Assembly: GCA_020055645.1 (NCBI GenBank)
Contig: CM034546.1
Location: 53,134,001-53,198,000, forward strand
Direction: 5' to 3'
DNA: 64,000 nucleotides
Source: Tomocerus qinae
Taxonomy: Eukaryota; Arthropoda; Collembola; Entomobryomorpha; Tomoceridae
Within the stretch, counting starts at the first letter, position 1; every line of letters begins with the position of its first letter. The position numbers and the translations under genes are program-made. Shown here in pieces: positions 48,580 to 59,639 of the stretch. Below the pieces are notes generated by a model. That model made no database searches. It saw only the letters and a program-made list of their open reading frames with translations, and had not been told where the DNA came from.

Positions 48580-49600
48580 TGCTTTTCATTATGATAGTCA
48601 ATATTAACCGATTTTTTTTTGATTTTGATACTCAATATTAGTCAATTTTGATTTTTTGTTGCTTTTCATAGTCAAAATTAATCAATTTTGATTTTCTGTT
48701 GATTTTTATAGTTAACATTAAAAAATTTTGTTTTTCTACTGATTTTTATTAGCTCGCCTGATAAGGCAGCTTACAGAATCGCACAGTCCGTCCGTCCGTG
48801 CGTCCGTCCGTTTACACGATAACTTTTGAAGACATTGATGGATTTCAACTAAACTTGGCAAAAACATTGCCTATGGACCTGTGACAAAGCCTATTGAAAA
48901 TGGGCCACATTGGTCTACAGGTTGCTGAGATGACGCGCGCTCACTTTGTCTTCATTTTGATAGTTAAAATGAAAATGTGACATTAAATGGACATTAAAAG
49001 TTCAAATGTGCTTCCTATGGATTGTTAGCGGGATAGTACAGAATATTAAATGCCGCTTCGACCAAATTTAAGATTTTATAATAAAGTAAATAAAACTGGA
49101 AAATACCTATTATAGGACGGAAATAAATCTATTTCGCATTTATATGCAAATAGATAGTAAAATTTATATTTTTCGAATTTCTTTTCATTATGATAGCCAA
49201 CATTAATCAATTTTGATTTTCTGTTGATTTTCATAGTCAACATTAATCAATTTTGATTTTCTGTTGATTTTAATAGTCAACATTAATCAATTTTGATTTT
49301 CTGTTAATTTTCATAGTCGATATTAATTAGTCAACATTAATCTATTTCGATTTTCTATTGCTTTTGATGGTCAAAATTAATCTCTTTTTATTTTCTGTTG
49401 ATTTTCATAGTCGATATTAATTAGTCAACATTAATCTATTTTGATTTTCTATTGCTTTTGATGGTCAAAATTAATCTATTTTTATTTTCTGTTGATTTTC
49501 ATAGTCAATGTTAATCTGCTTTGATTTTCTATTGACTTTGATGGTTCATGCATTTTGATTTTGATACTCAATATTAACCAATAAATATGAAAATAAACCT
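48580..49600. repeat. Minisatellite blocks of about 36 bp
   Basis: Units like CATAGTCAACATTAATCAAT TTTGATTTTCTGTTGATTTT repeat at 48590-48750 and, more regularly, at 49190-49560, separated by the second start block of the composite element. Confidence 0.65.
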
Positions 49601-49804
49601 GTTTCTATTATTCTACTAAAACTGTGTACACGGTCCCCTTTACTCAGGCGAGCTTCTGTTACGGCTTGCCGTAGGTTTTTTTTAATTATTGCTGAGTCAT
49701 TACTTATATAGGCAGGCTTATATATATCTCTCTCTTCACATTTGCATTCTCTCCCGGAGTCCTAGTTGCGTTGTGAACCGCCGGCTGATTCACATCGAAG
49801 GCAC

Positions 49805-50017
49805 TCACTCTTCAAATTTACATGTCCCGCCGTAACTCTGCTTCCAGTTAGCGGAATCTACGGTAACACTTTTCGCATTGGCATTCACTATTGACCCGTT
49901 GTTTCCTTGGTAAACATTCGGGGAGAGTTGCTTTAGCAACCGTCCCCGGAGTAGTCTCCGTGGAAACTCTCCTCGTTGACATCCTCCGCCGTAGCCCTCG
50001 TTGCGTTTGTAATCCAC
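49805..50017 (-). CDS. Unrecognised 70-codon frame in a GC-richer block
   Basis: Lies in a block (about 49740-50150) visibly richer in G and C than its surroundings. The peptide is Gly/Arg-rich first (GYGGGCQRGEFPRRLLRGR), then NGSIVNANAKSV, with two Cys residues and a KFEE end. It resembles no family I know. As it lies inside a transposable element it could be captured host DNA, or the frame could be chance. Confidence 0.25.
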   Translation of the reverse strand: MDYKRNEGYGGGCQRGEFPRRLLRGRLLKQLSPNVYQGNNGSIVNANAKSVTVDSANWKQSYGGTCKFEE

Positions 50018-50994
50018 TTGCAGAGCTTTCGTCGGTTTTAGACCCGTGACTGGAGTAATCTCCTATCGCAATCCCTATTCATATTCCTTCGCCTGAGCGC
50101 TCACTTGCAAGACAATCTTCGGCAAAGGATTCCCCATTGTATCACCCCCACCATGGAACAAGGACAAATTTTGAAACAATAAATATTTTCTCTATCAGTT
50201 TTAAAAAAGTGAAGATAATTATGGAAGACCTTCAAAATTTAAATAAAATTTCGACAGTTAATATGCATGGAACTACCTACAAAACTAATTTTTGAATTAT
50301 TTCTCTGTATTTCTAAAGTGCAAATACAAATAACATGATTTATTTTTATGACCCTTTCGTAATTCAAGAACCGTTAAATCAGTGGCTGCATTTATGACCT
50401 AAGGTTTTTTCCAAGCGAGTTAATTGAATGCACCTAGACTTCAATTTATTCGCAGAAAGAGATTGGATTGCCCATTTACTTCACCTTACGAAAGACCTCT
50501 TGCTGCGGCTCTGTCACACATACATTTTTATTTCCAGCATTGCACTGTTATCCCACGTTTTCTTTCTTTTCTGCTTATTGACCACACCAGTGTTGGTATT
50601 GGCAAACAGGAAGCTCAAATCTCTAGCTTATGACAGTCCATCCTTTCCCATCCTTTCAAACTTTCGGGTATGCTGGGTCCTGCACATGCATCGTGTAAAA
50701 AATTTTATATTTCCAAAAATCTAAATGTCGGGTAGAAGGGCGTCAGTTGTCGGGTGGGAAGGCGGCGGGTGTCGGTTGGTTAGGCATCGGGTGTCCGGTA
50801 GTTAGTTGTCGGGCGTTGGGTGGGAAGGATTTGGGGGCTGTCGGGCATCGGGTGGGAAGGCATTGGGTGTCTGGTAGTTCGCTGTCGGGTGTCGGGTAGA
50901 TAGTATTTGGTCGTTGTCGGGCGTCGGGTGGGAGGGTGTCGGTTGTCCGGTATTTGACTGTCGGGTGTCGGGTATGTAGGATGAGCCCCCAAAT

Positions 50995-52105
50995 GAAGTT
51001 CCGTCCTTATTCATGTTTTCACTAAATTGTAGTAGACAACGAGTATGCAGAAATAAACAACCATGTCGAACCAAGAACTTCCGAAAGTAAAACTCTCCCA
51101 GCCCCAGTAAGGTGCCGGATTAAACTTATGGCGCCCATAGTATTTGTACTTGTCCTAATATCTCATCAGACTTCGGGTACATAGCCATATGGTGGGAGAA
51201 ATTTGACAGCAGTATATAAAAATTCCAAATAGTTCCAAAGTACCCCCGGTGACAATATACTAATATTATGTCAGTATTTTAGCAAAAGATTATTGAAATT
51301 TATCAGCGTCTTAACTAGTGACAATTAATTTGGGATAGCTTAATGTCATTTATAATTGAGGGCAAGTTTCCGCGTTGCGTTGCAATGTATTGCAAGTAAG
51401 AAAGAGGGTTCTGTATGTTATGTCAGCTAAACAGCAATTATTATTGCGTAAAACATTCGAAAAGCGCATTTATATTTGAGCATCAATCTGTTATTTTTTA
51501 TTGACTGATACACTTCCTTATTAATTGTACTAAGTTAACATTTTTCACCTCAATGTTCTCATTTATGCATTATTTGTACGTGTCATGTCAAACTGACCGA
51601 ATCAGAAAACTGCGACTGATTAGTTTTCGTAGCTTTTACAAGGAATATTTCAACAACAATTTCCGGAAATACATGTAGGAGATATATCTACTGAAATGAA
51701 GTCTACTGTTAGACAATAAATTACTGTCATTCTTTTGATTTAGACACACTTTATTTATATCAAATGCATTTGCATTGAAACAATGCAAATGCATGGCCAA
51801 TGTTTCAGCTTCTTCATACATAAACTTTTGTCGGAGGGCCATTTTCCCTCAGAAGCATTTCTTCTCTCAGAAGATCTTCTCCTCCTACTCCCGTTCCGGA
51901 AATAGGCTCTCTCTCATTGAGACCCTATTTATTGGCATACTACCATCACTGCATACATTGAATCGCATATTATCGCACTGCATTCAGTGCACTGCTAACT
52001 TCATCAGTAGTTTTAGTTTCCGTGCCGAGAGAACCCGGGATACACAATTATCGTGTCAGAACATTTTAATTAATTATGATTTCTCTATGATTGGTTTTCT
52101 ATCAC
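50995..52105. other. Duplicated receptor-gene flanks; no intact gene
   Basis: 50988-51240 is the reverse-oriented continuation of the flank unit split by the element at 46816-50987. 51600-51720 parallels 39950-40060 (TTTCAACAAC, then ATACATGTA and CTGAAATGAAGT). The receptor-like gene expected between these flank pieces is absent. Confidence 0.5.
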
Positions 52106-52109
52106 CAAG

Positions 52110-52470
52110 TAAAATCCCTAGTCTAGATGTTTACAGTAAAATGAGTACCCGAATCTAATAAGATTTCAGGACAAGGAGAAAATGCCATACGCCATATGCG
52201 CCATACTACTATATATTTAATGTAGCCCATGCAAAGAACAGGTTGGCATTCGGAAGTTCTTATTTTTAACATAGTAGTTTTTCACAATGTCAGCTACAAT
52301 TTTAGTAAAAACAGGAATAAGGACGGAACTTCATTTGGAGTTTTGCACTTAGCGTTAGAATGTATAATGTTTATCCAATGGTGTGTTATATGAAATGACC
52401 TCAAACTTGAATATAATAATATTAATATGTGGTAAGGGAAGACTAGCCTTTCTCCTTTTCAAATAAAACA
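52110..52470 (+). repeat. Segmental duplication unit upstream of receptor-like gene 2
   Basis: Same order of landmarks as 40080-40440, including AAATCCCTAGTCTAGAT and ACTTCATTTGGAGTTTTGCA. Its position 5' of gene 2 implies it is the tail of a now missing copy in a tandem array. Confidence 0.65.
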
Positions 52471-53459
52471 ACATATATATCATTCCTTTCGCATACATAA
52501 TTCAATATTTAATACTACTAAGACCGTCTCAATTTGACTAGTTCCCCAACCAGGTTAAGGTATACTGTATTGTATATGTGTATATATTTGTGTGCTCTCT
52601 TTGGATAGTTGTGTTTGTCGATAGATGTATACTATAGAATTAAACATTATAATATTCAACGTTGGCAATCTTTACGTGCATAACAACGTGCACAATTGTC
52701 TTTGTACTGTATTCTACGGTATAAAAGAGACCATTTAGCAAGAATGCTGTTATTCGTCACCTCAGTCTTGACGCTCAATAATATTGTATACTAAAATCAT
52801 GAGCACAGAAATTATGAGAGATTGCTTAAATTATTATTTCCAATTGTGCAAACTTTCATATTTTGGTCCATTTGATTACGACAAAAATAAATACACCGTT
52901 TTTCGTACTAAGAATAAATTCAGAATCTTGTACTGATATGGGTTTTCGGTTTTTATTATCTGCAACATTATATATACCACTGTCATGATATACTTGCAAA
53001 TCGTCTCAAAGGAAACGCCATTGAATGTATACCAAACCTTCTTCACCCTTTTGGTGACGGTATTTGGGATTGCTACCACCGCCAGCAACGTCGGAGTTAT
53101 GGTAATGGGTCTTGATGCTACTGTCGATATATTTAACAAGATTTTGGCAAGCGACAAACTGCTACGATGTAAGTTGGCATTATTAGTATTATTAGTTATT
53201 TGGCTACCACGACTCAGGGTACCGTTTTATCCGGACGAAAATTTAACTGCCTAAGCTGAAATAAGCTTTGTCTATTTTGGAAGAAATTAATCCGTTTACG
53301 TTTATCTAGTAGTAAGCATTCTAATGAAAAATATCATTTATAATTTAATTTTTTCAATAAATAATAGTTTAATTTGTAAATCCATCGTTTTCATAGGGTT
53401 TGACCGCATTTTCAAAGGGTCATAGGTATAATAAATGTCCATGTTTATAAAAGACTGTA

Positions 53460-54873
53460 TGTTAGGGGGAGAGCACGGCTACTACTATTGATTAGTAGAG
53501 CTATGCTACTGCTCAAGTCGCGAGGGCTTACTTGCAATGACTCCCGGAACAACTTTACTAAGTGTACAGACTTACACGAAGAGACTTAATGAAGAGTTCT
53601 GAACCATGAGACGGAACGACTCAACACTGTCCCGCAACTCGATCTGGTGGGCAGTCAGAGAGGGACCGGGACATGTAAGCCGACCACCAGTGACCACCTT
53701 CAAATCACTTATGGCAGTCCACTTCAACCCACCTTATCACCTCATGTGCATCCCATTGTCCAGACTTGTGCTAGGTAGAACTCGTAGCCCGTATACAGAC
53801 CAACAGAACAATCCATACACTACAGACAGGGCATTGATAGATAATCATATTGTCACCAAGATAGACTGACAAACAGGGTTACCAGATTTTCTTCGGCCAA
53901 TTTAAGTATCCTGACCAACAAAAGCCGTTTACCAAGACGCGCCCTCTTTCAAGTCATACAACCGCATTTGGGGTTAACATAAGTGCGCAGCTAACAAATT
54001 TACGGTTTTCTGAAAAAAATTTAACAAAAATAACGCAAATAATGTATTTTGAAATTAATATTCGCGCATATTAATGCAGAGATAGGTGAGAATATCATAA
54101 AAGTGTACAAATTCGCGCAAGCGCGAGAAAAATTTGAAATTCAATTTCAAAATTTATCAGTAATGATATGACGAATTTTGTGTAATTTAGCTTAACTGTT
54201 AAGTGACATAGTTGATGAAAAGAAGTTTGCTTTTATCCTCCACTGATTAAGGATTAATGGATTTCCATCGAAATTGACAGAGATTTTTGACAACTAAAGT
54301 AGATCAATCAACAAAAAAGATTTTTACTTATTTGAACGCTAACAAATTATGTTTTAATACTTAAGGATGAAAATATTCCATTTTTACCGATTTTAGCTCA
54401 TTTAAGTATATTTAAGTATGATTTAAGAATTTTAAAATACTTGCAAGTATTTTAAGTATAGGGTCTAATTTAAGTTATACTTGCCATTTAAGTATACCTG
54501 GTAACCCTGCTGACAAATCAATGCTAATCACGAATAACCGGCAATGACAGCGTCTCCCAGATAGTTTCAGACTAACTACATTTTAGACATAAGGCGCTCC
54601 ATCCAGACCTCAACTCCAGACCTCAGCCTGAGAAGCGACTGCTTAGACCACTAGACACACCTGTACGCCTATAAAAGACGTATACCCTGAGGAGAGAAGA
54701 TTTCTGCAATTTTATTGCACTTTCCTCCTTCATCTCCTACACTTAACTACTCACCCACCATCTACTTCCCTCAATTGCACCGCAATCCTCTCACGCCAAA
54801 TCCCTCCTACACCTCTGCAACCACAGTCTTACTTCAACCCCCTAACCTTTATCGTAATCCGGCGTCTGTTACA
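53460..54873. mobile_element. Possible solo LTR or TE remnant in the intron
   Basis: A block beginning TGTTAGGGGGAGAGCACGG and ending GGCGTCTGTTACA, with a TATAAAAG-like box followed by an initiator-like region near 54670, looks like an LTR of about 770 bp once the nested hAT MITE is removed. A match to the last part is in the intron of copy 1 (about 38580-38720). No target duplication could be read, so this is tentative. Confidence 0.35.
53874..54509. mobile_element. hAT-type MITE, CAGGGTTACCAG ends, 8-bp TSD
   Basis: 636 bp with perfect 12-bp ends CAGGGTTACCAG and the duplication CTGACAAA (53866-53873, 54510-54517). Subterminal TTTAAGTAT repeats occur at the right end. Non-coding. Confidence 0.85.
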
Positions 54874-54989
54874 GACACGGCGTATATTATTACAATATTT
54901 ACAACACCTTCATTGTTTTATAGTAATATTAATTTCTTAAATGAAATGCCACATTGTTTTCTTTTTATTGATACCAGTAAAATATAATT

Positions 54990-57187
54990 CATCAATCAAT
55001 CAATCAATCAATCAATCAAGCTTTTATTGTCATACACTGATTCCAAAGATGAACAAAGTCATTCTGATTTCCGACAGAGGACATAATATAGATTTAAGAG
55101 TAGAACTACAACTAGTATAGTAAATTTTTATTCAAATACACTATCATTTGATGTCAATTTAAGTTTTACAAATAGTACAGTTGTACAGAATTAATTTTAG
55201 AAGTACTTACAATCTACCATTAACAAACAATTTGGCAGGCACAACACATATTGTAGTAAGATTAAAGTTACCGCTGAGATTTCAAGTAACAAATAATGTC
55301 ATTTTTAAAGTTAGACAAATTTTTAATTGCCTTTAATTTGGCAGGCAGACTATTCCATTCAGAAACAGCCCTGAATTTATAGGATGATTTATAAAACTGC
55401 AAGTTGAACTTAACATCTATATTACCAATCTGTCTAGTAGATCTCGATTGAGCATTTAGTACAAACAGAGATGATAACTCAGTAGGATATGCATTAGGAA
55501 ATTTTATTATTGGAAATAGTGTTGTCAACAATGCATATTTGACGCTTTCATTAACTGATAATATATTAAAGGAATCATAGAGTTTATTCATATCCGGTTT
55601 TGCTAAATTACCTACTTTCATACGCAATACCTGTTTTCTGCTAAAGAAGTAACTAAGTAGAAACTCATCTATGATGTTCTGAATTTTGGAGATATTAGTC
55701 TGAGATGTAGCAGAATATATTGCCAAACCATATTCAAAGAGCGAAAAGACCATGGACCGGAAAATGATCGGCATCATTTTACTAGGGATGAATCGTTTAT
55801 TTCTCAGTAAATTTAGGCATCTGAAAGACATTTTTTGGCAGAGTACTGAGACATGTGACTCAAAGTTCAGATTTTGATCTAGGTAGATACCTAGATACTT
55901 AAATGTGTCAGCTCGAACTATTGTATTATCATTACATTCAATTGTATTCCAATCAGGTGTGGGGATTTTTCCTTTTGGGTTTTTATAAATAACAAAAAAC
56001 GATTTATTCCAATTTGGTTTCGATAAATTGTCAACGCACCAATTATTTAGCTGTTCCATAGAACGAGGCATTTCCTGTTTAAGCTGATCATAATTATTAG
56101 CAGCTAGCGGGTTTGATAAATCATCAGCAAATAATACTACAGAGGTATCAATATAGTCAGAAATATCCCCTATGTAAAAACAATAGCACAAAGGTCCTAG
56201 TATACTGCCTTCCGGACTGCCCCCCAGTACGTCATAGGGGTCAGAGATATGTGATTCAAGTTTTATGCTTATATTCCTAGTCATTAAGTAGCTACAGAGT
56301 ATTTTAAGTAAAGTGACAGGGACATTATAATGTACTTTCATTTTTGTCAAAAGAGTAATGTAATTCACACTTGGGAAAGCTTTCTGAATATCATAATACG
56401 ACACACCAATTACCCTTTTTGAATCAAGTCCATTATGAACTTGCATAGTTAAGTTAATTAGTGCATGCGTTGTGGATAATCTAGGTCGAAAGCCATACTG
56501 GTATTTAAATGAGTATCCAGATCGAATTAAAAATATATTTAGCTCGTCAGCTATTAGTGATTCAAATATTTTTCCAAGATAGGGAATGATCGATATCAGA
56601 CGATATGAACTGGGATCTGTTTTATTCCCACCAGGTTTCAGAACCGGAGTTGCAACAGCATGCTTCCACTGCCTTGGAAAAATTCCACTACTAATGGCTG
56701 AATTTAATATTTTAGTTATATAAGGGACTAGTTTATCAGCAAGGAGTTTGATTAGCTTTGCAGGCATTTCAGCTTTACCTGTGTCCGAAGCTTTTATGCT
56801 TATTAACTTCTTGAGGACATTTTCCTCCGTAAATATTATTTTATCCTCAATTTTTAGAGAGTTCCAGAATGTAGATAGCTCTACATTACTATTACTGTGA
56901 TTTAAAGAGAACGTTTTAATAAAGCATTCAGTAATATCATCCTTATTCGCTAGTACTTTGTCATCCACCAATAATTCATTATAAGTAGTTTTCACTACAT
57001 TTGTATTTGTCAAAGCTTTGTAAGTAGCATGCATGTGAGAGGATTCTTTGGATTTATTGAACTCATTATGGTAAAAGTTACGCTTTGCTTTACGAACACT
57101 AATGTTAACATTATTACGTAGCTTACGAAAATATGCCCATAGATTAGGCAAGTTGTGTTCTTTAGCCAACTTAAATACATGGTTCAT
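54990..57187 (-). mobile_element. 5'-truncated LINE with TGAT-repeat tail
   Basis: On the minus strand the reverse transcriptase frame is followed by a 3' untranslated stretch with ACAATAAAAGCTT and a tail of (GATT)n repeats at 54990-55019. The endonuclease domain is missing, so the copy is truncated near 57190. It lies antisense in the intron of receptor-like gene 2. Confidence 0.85.
55268..57187 (-). CDS. Reverse transcriptase of a CR1/L2/Jockey-type LINE
   Basis: 639 codons with no stop. RT motifs are in order: PVLKPGGNKTDPSSYRLISII (about 190), YQYGFRPRLSTTHAL (about 240), SYYDIQKAFPSVN (about 270, first catalytic Asp), GGSPEGSILGPLCY (about 325) and VVLFADDL (about 350, catalytic DD). 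A thumb/connection region and a C-terminal FRAVSEWNSLP motif follow, typical of this LINE group. An N-terminal endonuclease would be expected before residue 1 but is not here. Because RT is fully open, the insertion is young; without its 5' end it cannot move by itself. Confidence 0.9.
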   Translation of the reverse strand: MNHVFKLAKEHNLPNLWAYFRKLRNNVNISVRKAKRNFYHNEFNKSKESSHMHATYKALTNTNVVKTTYNELLVDDKVLANKDDITECFIKTFSLNHSNSNVELSTFWNSLKIEDKIIFTEENVLKKLISIKASDTGKAEMPAKLIKLLADKLVPYITKILNSAISSGIFPRQWKHAVATPVLKPGGNKTDPSSYRLISIIPYLGKIFESLIADELNIFLIRSGYSFKYQYGFRPRLSTTHALINLTMQVHNGLDSKRVIGVSYYDIQKAFPSVNYITLLTKMKVHYNVPVTLLKILCSYLMTRNISIKLESHISDPYDVLGGSPEGSILGPLCYCFYIGDISDYIDTSVVLFADDLSNPLAANNYDQLKQEMPRSMEQLNNWCVDNLSKPNWNKSFFVIYKNPKGKIPTPDWNTIECNDNTIVRADTFKYLGIYLDQNLNFESHVSVLCQKMSFRCLNLLRNKRFIPSKMMPIIFRSMVFSLFEYGLAIYSATSQTNISKIQNIIDEFLLSYFFSRKQVLRMKVGNLAKPDMNKLYDSFNILSVNESVKYALLTTLFPIIKFPNAYPTELSSLFVLNAQSRSTRQIGNIDVKFNLQFYKSSYKFRAVSEWNSLPAKLKAIKNLSNFKNDIICYLKSQR

Positions 57188-58113
57188 TATAAACAGGATC
57201 GCTGGGATAGTAATTTTTGTCGGACATTTGGACTCGGATTTTTAATGTTTAATTCACTACCGCTTTTGAAAAAAGAATTTTATTTTGATCTTGCTGTCCT
57301 TAAAAAATATTTAACATCTAAATTTCTTTTTCAACAGCTTTACCGGAATTTCAACCAAAAAAATCGTTTGACGTACTTGGATGGACTTTAAAGTTGGCGT
57401 TTCCTTTGTTATCCGGCGGCGGTGCAATGTTGGTAGTCATTGCGGCTGTTTTGGAATTGCATTCATATTACCCGCTTCTAAGTTACTTTTTTCCGAATCA
57501 CTATAACGGAGTTTTTGCAAAACTTGGAGTTTTTATTTATATGGGAATTAAGGTACCTTTTGGTGGTTTTTCTATGCTAATTATTCTTATTATTTACATT
57601 TTCTATTTAAATTCTACAATTAAATGGCTTCAATATTTACGTAATTCAAATGTACAAATTGTAAAATCTCGCTTTGTCGTAGGATTACATTTCGTTCGCT
57701 TATTGAAGTTCTATCGATATCAGATTATAATATGTGACATGTTTAACAAATGTATGATATTTGTTGCCTTCGCAACAAATATAATCAATTTATTTTGTAA
57801 TTACGGCACTATGAAATTGTATCCTGTATTTAAAATGCCCCTATATCTGTTAATGCCTTCCGTAGCCGTATTTATTTTCATTTTGGAAGCAATTTTATTT
57901 CCAATGGCGAGTCAGTTATATTTAAAAACTGTAGAATTGAAGCGGGTGTGGTCCGTAGTAGGAGACGGAGCCATTCGGCGTGAATTTGCTTCTTTCAGGT
58001 GCTTGACAATTAACATTGGAGTGTTCTTTTATTTCAAGAAATATACGGTGATCGAAATCTTTAGTAACATTGTCTACTACACAATTACCTGTCTTCTTAG
58101 CCTAGATTTTTAA

Positions 58114-59248
58114 ATCCAAATGCAATAAAATCCGATGGCGTCTATTGGTTTATTTCTTGCTGTTATTGTATTGCTGATGATCACAACTAATTTTGTCAGT
58201 AATCTGTTTGTACACCTTTATATTAAAAGAATTTTAATGAATAAAGTTTCAAACAATATATTTTCTCCTTAATGGCCTCACTACAACGTGATTTGTACGT
58301 CTGTTCATGTCGTGTCAATTTGACCGTAATAGAACTGCGATTGAGTAGTTCTCGTAACATTTACATTCATATTTTCACCAATAATTTAGGAATACATGTA
58401 TGAGAAATATCGCATTATAGTTAATTGTTGAAAAAATTACTGTCATCCTGCTGATTTAAACTCATTGGTTCATTTAAGAGGAAAGATTTAGAAGTAACGG
58501 TTTGCGGAATTAATAAAAAGATAATGGAGTTAAGGGGAAAAGTTTTAATTTTAATTCGACACAGTTAGTGTAAACGTTATCAGCTATAGATTCCTTTGCT
58601 TTTGCATAGTAGTTTACAAAGCCATATTATAGTTACCAAGATTTCTATTAAGCACAGGACAAAACCTTTTCGTCTACTACACATATCCATTTTGTCCGGA
58701 TAAATTCATTTTTTCCAGTGGACAAAAATCATTTTATCCAATTTGTCGGCTCGGGTAAACCAGAGAGTAAATCCTAACCTATCAATGTTATTGTTTTAAT
58801 TAGGTTAGGTTAGGTCTCTCGAAATTGAGTATAGGTATCCCCTGTGTAATTCATGGCGCGATTTTTAAAATTTTTCCCTCAGGTTTACTCCAGCGTAATT
58901 ATCCGGATACCGCAACTCTGCTATAAAGTGGGTTTTTATTATTTTTGTAGTTTGATGTTGATGATAGAATGATATTTAATATTGTTGTATTGGTAATGGA
59001 AGAATGGCTAGCGGCTTCTCTTACAATGTATAATATTATATTCAAGAGTAAGTTCATTTTATTTAAACAGTTAAATATACATTTTACTAAATGCAAAACA
59101 CCATGTAAAGTACCGTCCTTATTCTTGTTTTCACTAAATTGTTGTAGACAAGGAGTGTGCCACAATGAGCAACTATGTCGAACTAAGAACTTCCAAAAGT
59201 AAAACTCTCCGAGTCCCATAGCGCAAGTAATGTGCCGGTTTGAACATA
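58114..59248. other. Flank of receptor-like gene 2; duplicated pieces
   Basis: 58310-58410 resembles the flank after gene 1 (39950-40050). 58560-58980 resembles 42770-43260. 59070-59248 is the reverse-oriented flank unit. An extra roughly 180-bp piece with GGTTAGGTTAGGT lies at 58745-58915. No gene recognised. Confidence 0.45.
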
Positions 59249-59518
59249 TCGTCTGCCTAATATTACAATGTAACAAGCCATTTGATCATGGCTGCTACAA
59301 AGTAACAAACCATTTCATCATGGCTGAGACAAAGTAACAAACCATTTTATCATGGCTGAGACAATGTAACAAACCAATGTATCAGGAGTTAGGTTTGTTA
59401 CATTGGCGCAGCCATGATGAAATGGTTTGTTACTTTGTCTCAGCCATGATGAAATGGTTTGTTACTTTGTAGCAGCAATGATCAAATGGCTTGTTACATT
59501 GTAATATTAGGCAGACGA
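59249..59518. mobile_element. Near-perfect palindromic MITE with TA duplication
   Basis: 270 bp, ends TCGTCTGCCTAATATTACAA and complement; nearly the whole element is one hairpin. Each arm contains three spaced AAGTAACAAACCATTT/CATGGCTG units. It splits GAACATA|TGGCGCC, whose uninterrupted relative (ACTTATGGCGCC) is at 51129, giving a TA duplication as for Tc1/mariner-type transposases. Confidence 0.8.
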
Positions 59519-59639
59519 TATGGCGCCCGTATATAGTATTTTTACTTGTCCTGATGTCTCATCAGACTTCGGGTACATAGGCTTATAGTGAGAGAAATAA
59601 TATGACAGTAGTATGGAAAGTTTAAATAGTTCCAAAGTA

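Larger units (their letters stand above)
47562..49654. mobile_element. Composite repeat with AGCTCGCCTGA inverted ends and internal tandem arrays
   Basis: Begins AGCTCGCCTGATAAGGCAGC and ends with the complement TCAGGCGAGCT. The start block, with GTCCGTCCGTCCGTCCG and about 180 following bases, recurs directly at 48751, so it is a partial tandem duplication. It sits wholly inside the element 46816-50987. Confidence 0.65.
46816..50987. mobile_element. 4.2 kb element with roughly 290-bp minisatellite TIRs (third foldback-like family)
   Basis: The left end (46816 to about 47105) and right end (about 50695-50987) are inverted copies differing at only a handful of positions. Each is mostly a degenerate ACCCGACACCCGACAG-type minisatellite bounded by GGCTCATCCTAYATACC outside and CATTTAGATTTTTGG inside. 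The unoccupied target can be seen at 40330 and 52330 (duplicated flank GAAGTTCCGTCC...GTGCAAAAC on the other strand), which confirms mobility. The target duplication is unclear. The interior holds another repeat element and a GC-richer block with one 70-codon frame; no transposase seen. Confidence 0.8.
52799..58113 (+). pseudogene. Gustatory-receptor-like multi-pass membrane protein, copy 2, one TGA in exon 1
   Basis: Exons 52799-53168 and 57338-58113 join in phase 1 to 381 codons. The frame is open except for TGA at codon 46 (52934-52936), where copy 1 has Trp (FRIYYWHGF against FRILY-stop-YGF). Exon 2 is about 75-80% identical in protein to copy 1 (HYNGVFAKLGVFIYMG; LNSTIKWLQYLRNSN; PVFKMPLYLLMPSVAVF; KYTVIEIFSNIVYYTITCLL). 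Hydrophobic segments are as in copy 1. The 4.2 kb intron has swollen by insertion of a LINE, a hAT MITE and an LTR-like piece; in copy 1 the same intron is about 400 bp. If the TGA were read, the protein would be complete. Function by family resemblance only: possible chemoreceptor. Confidence 0.65.
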
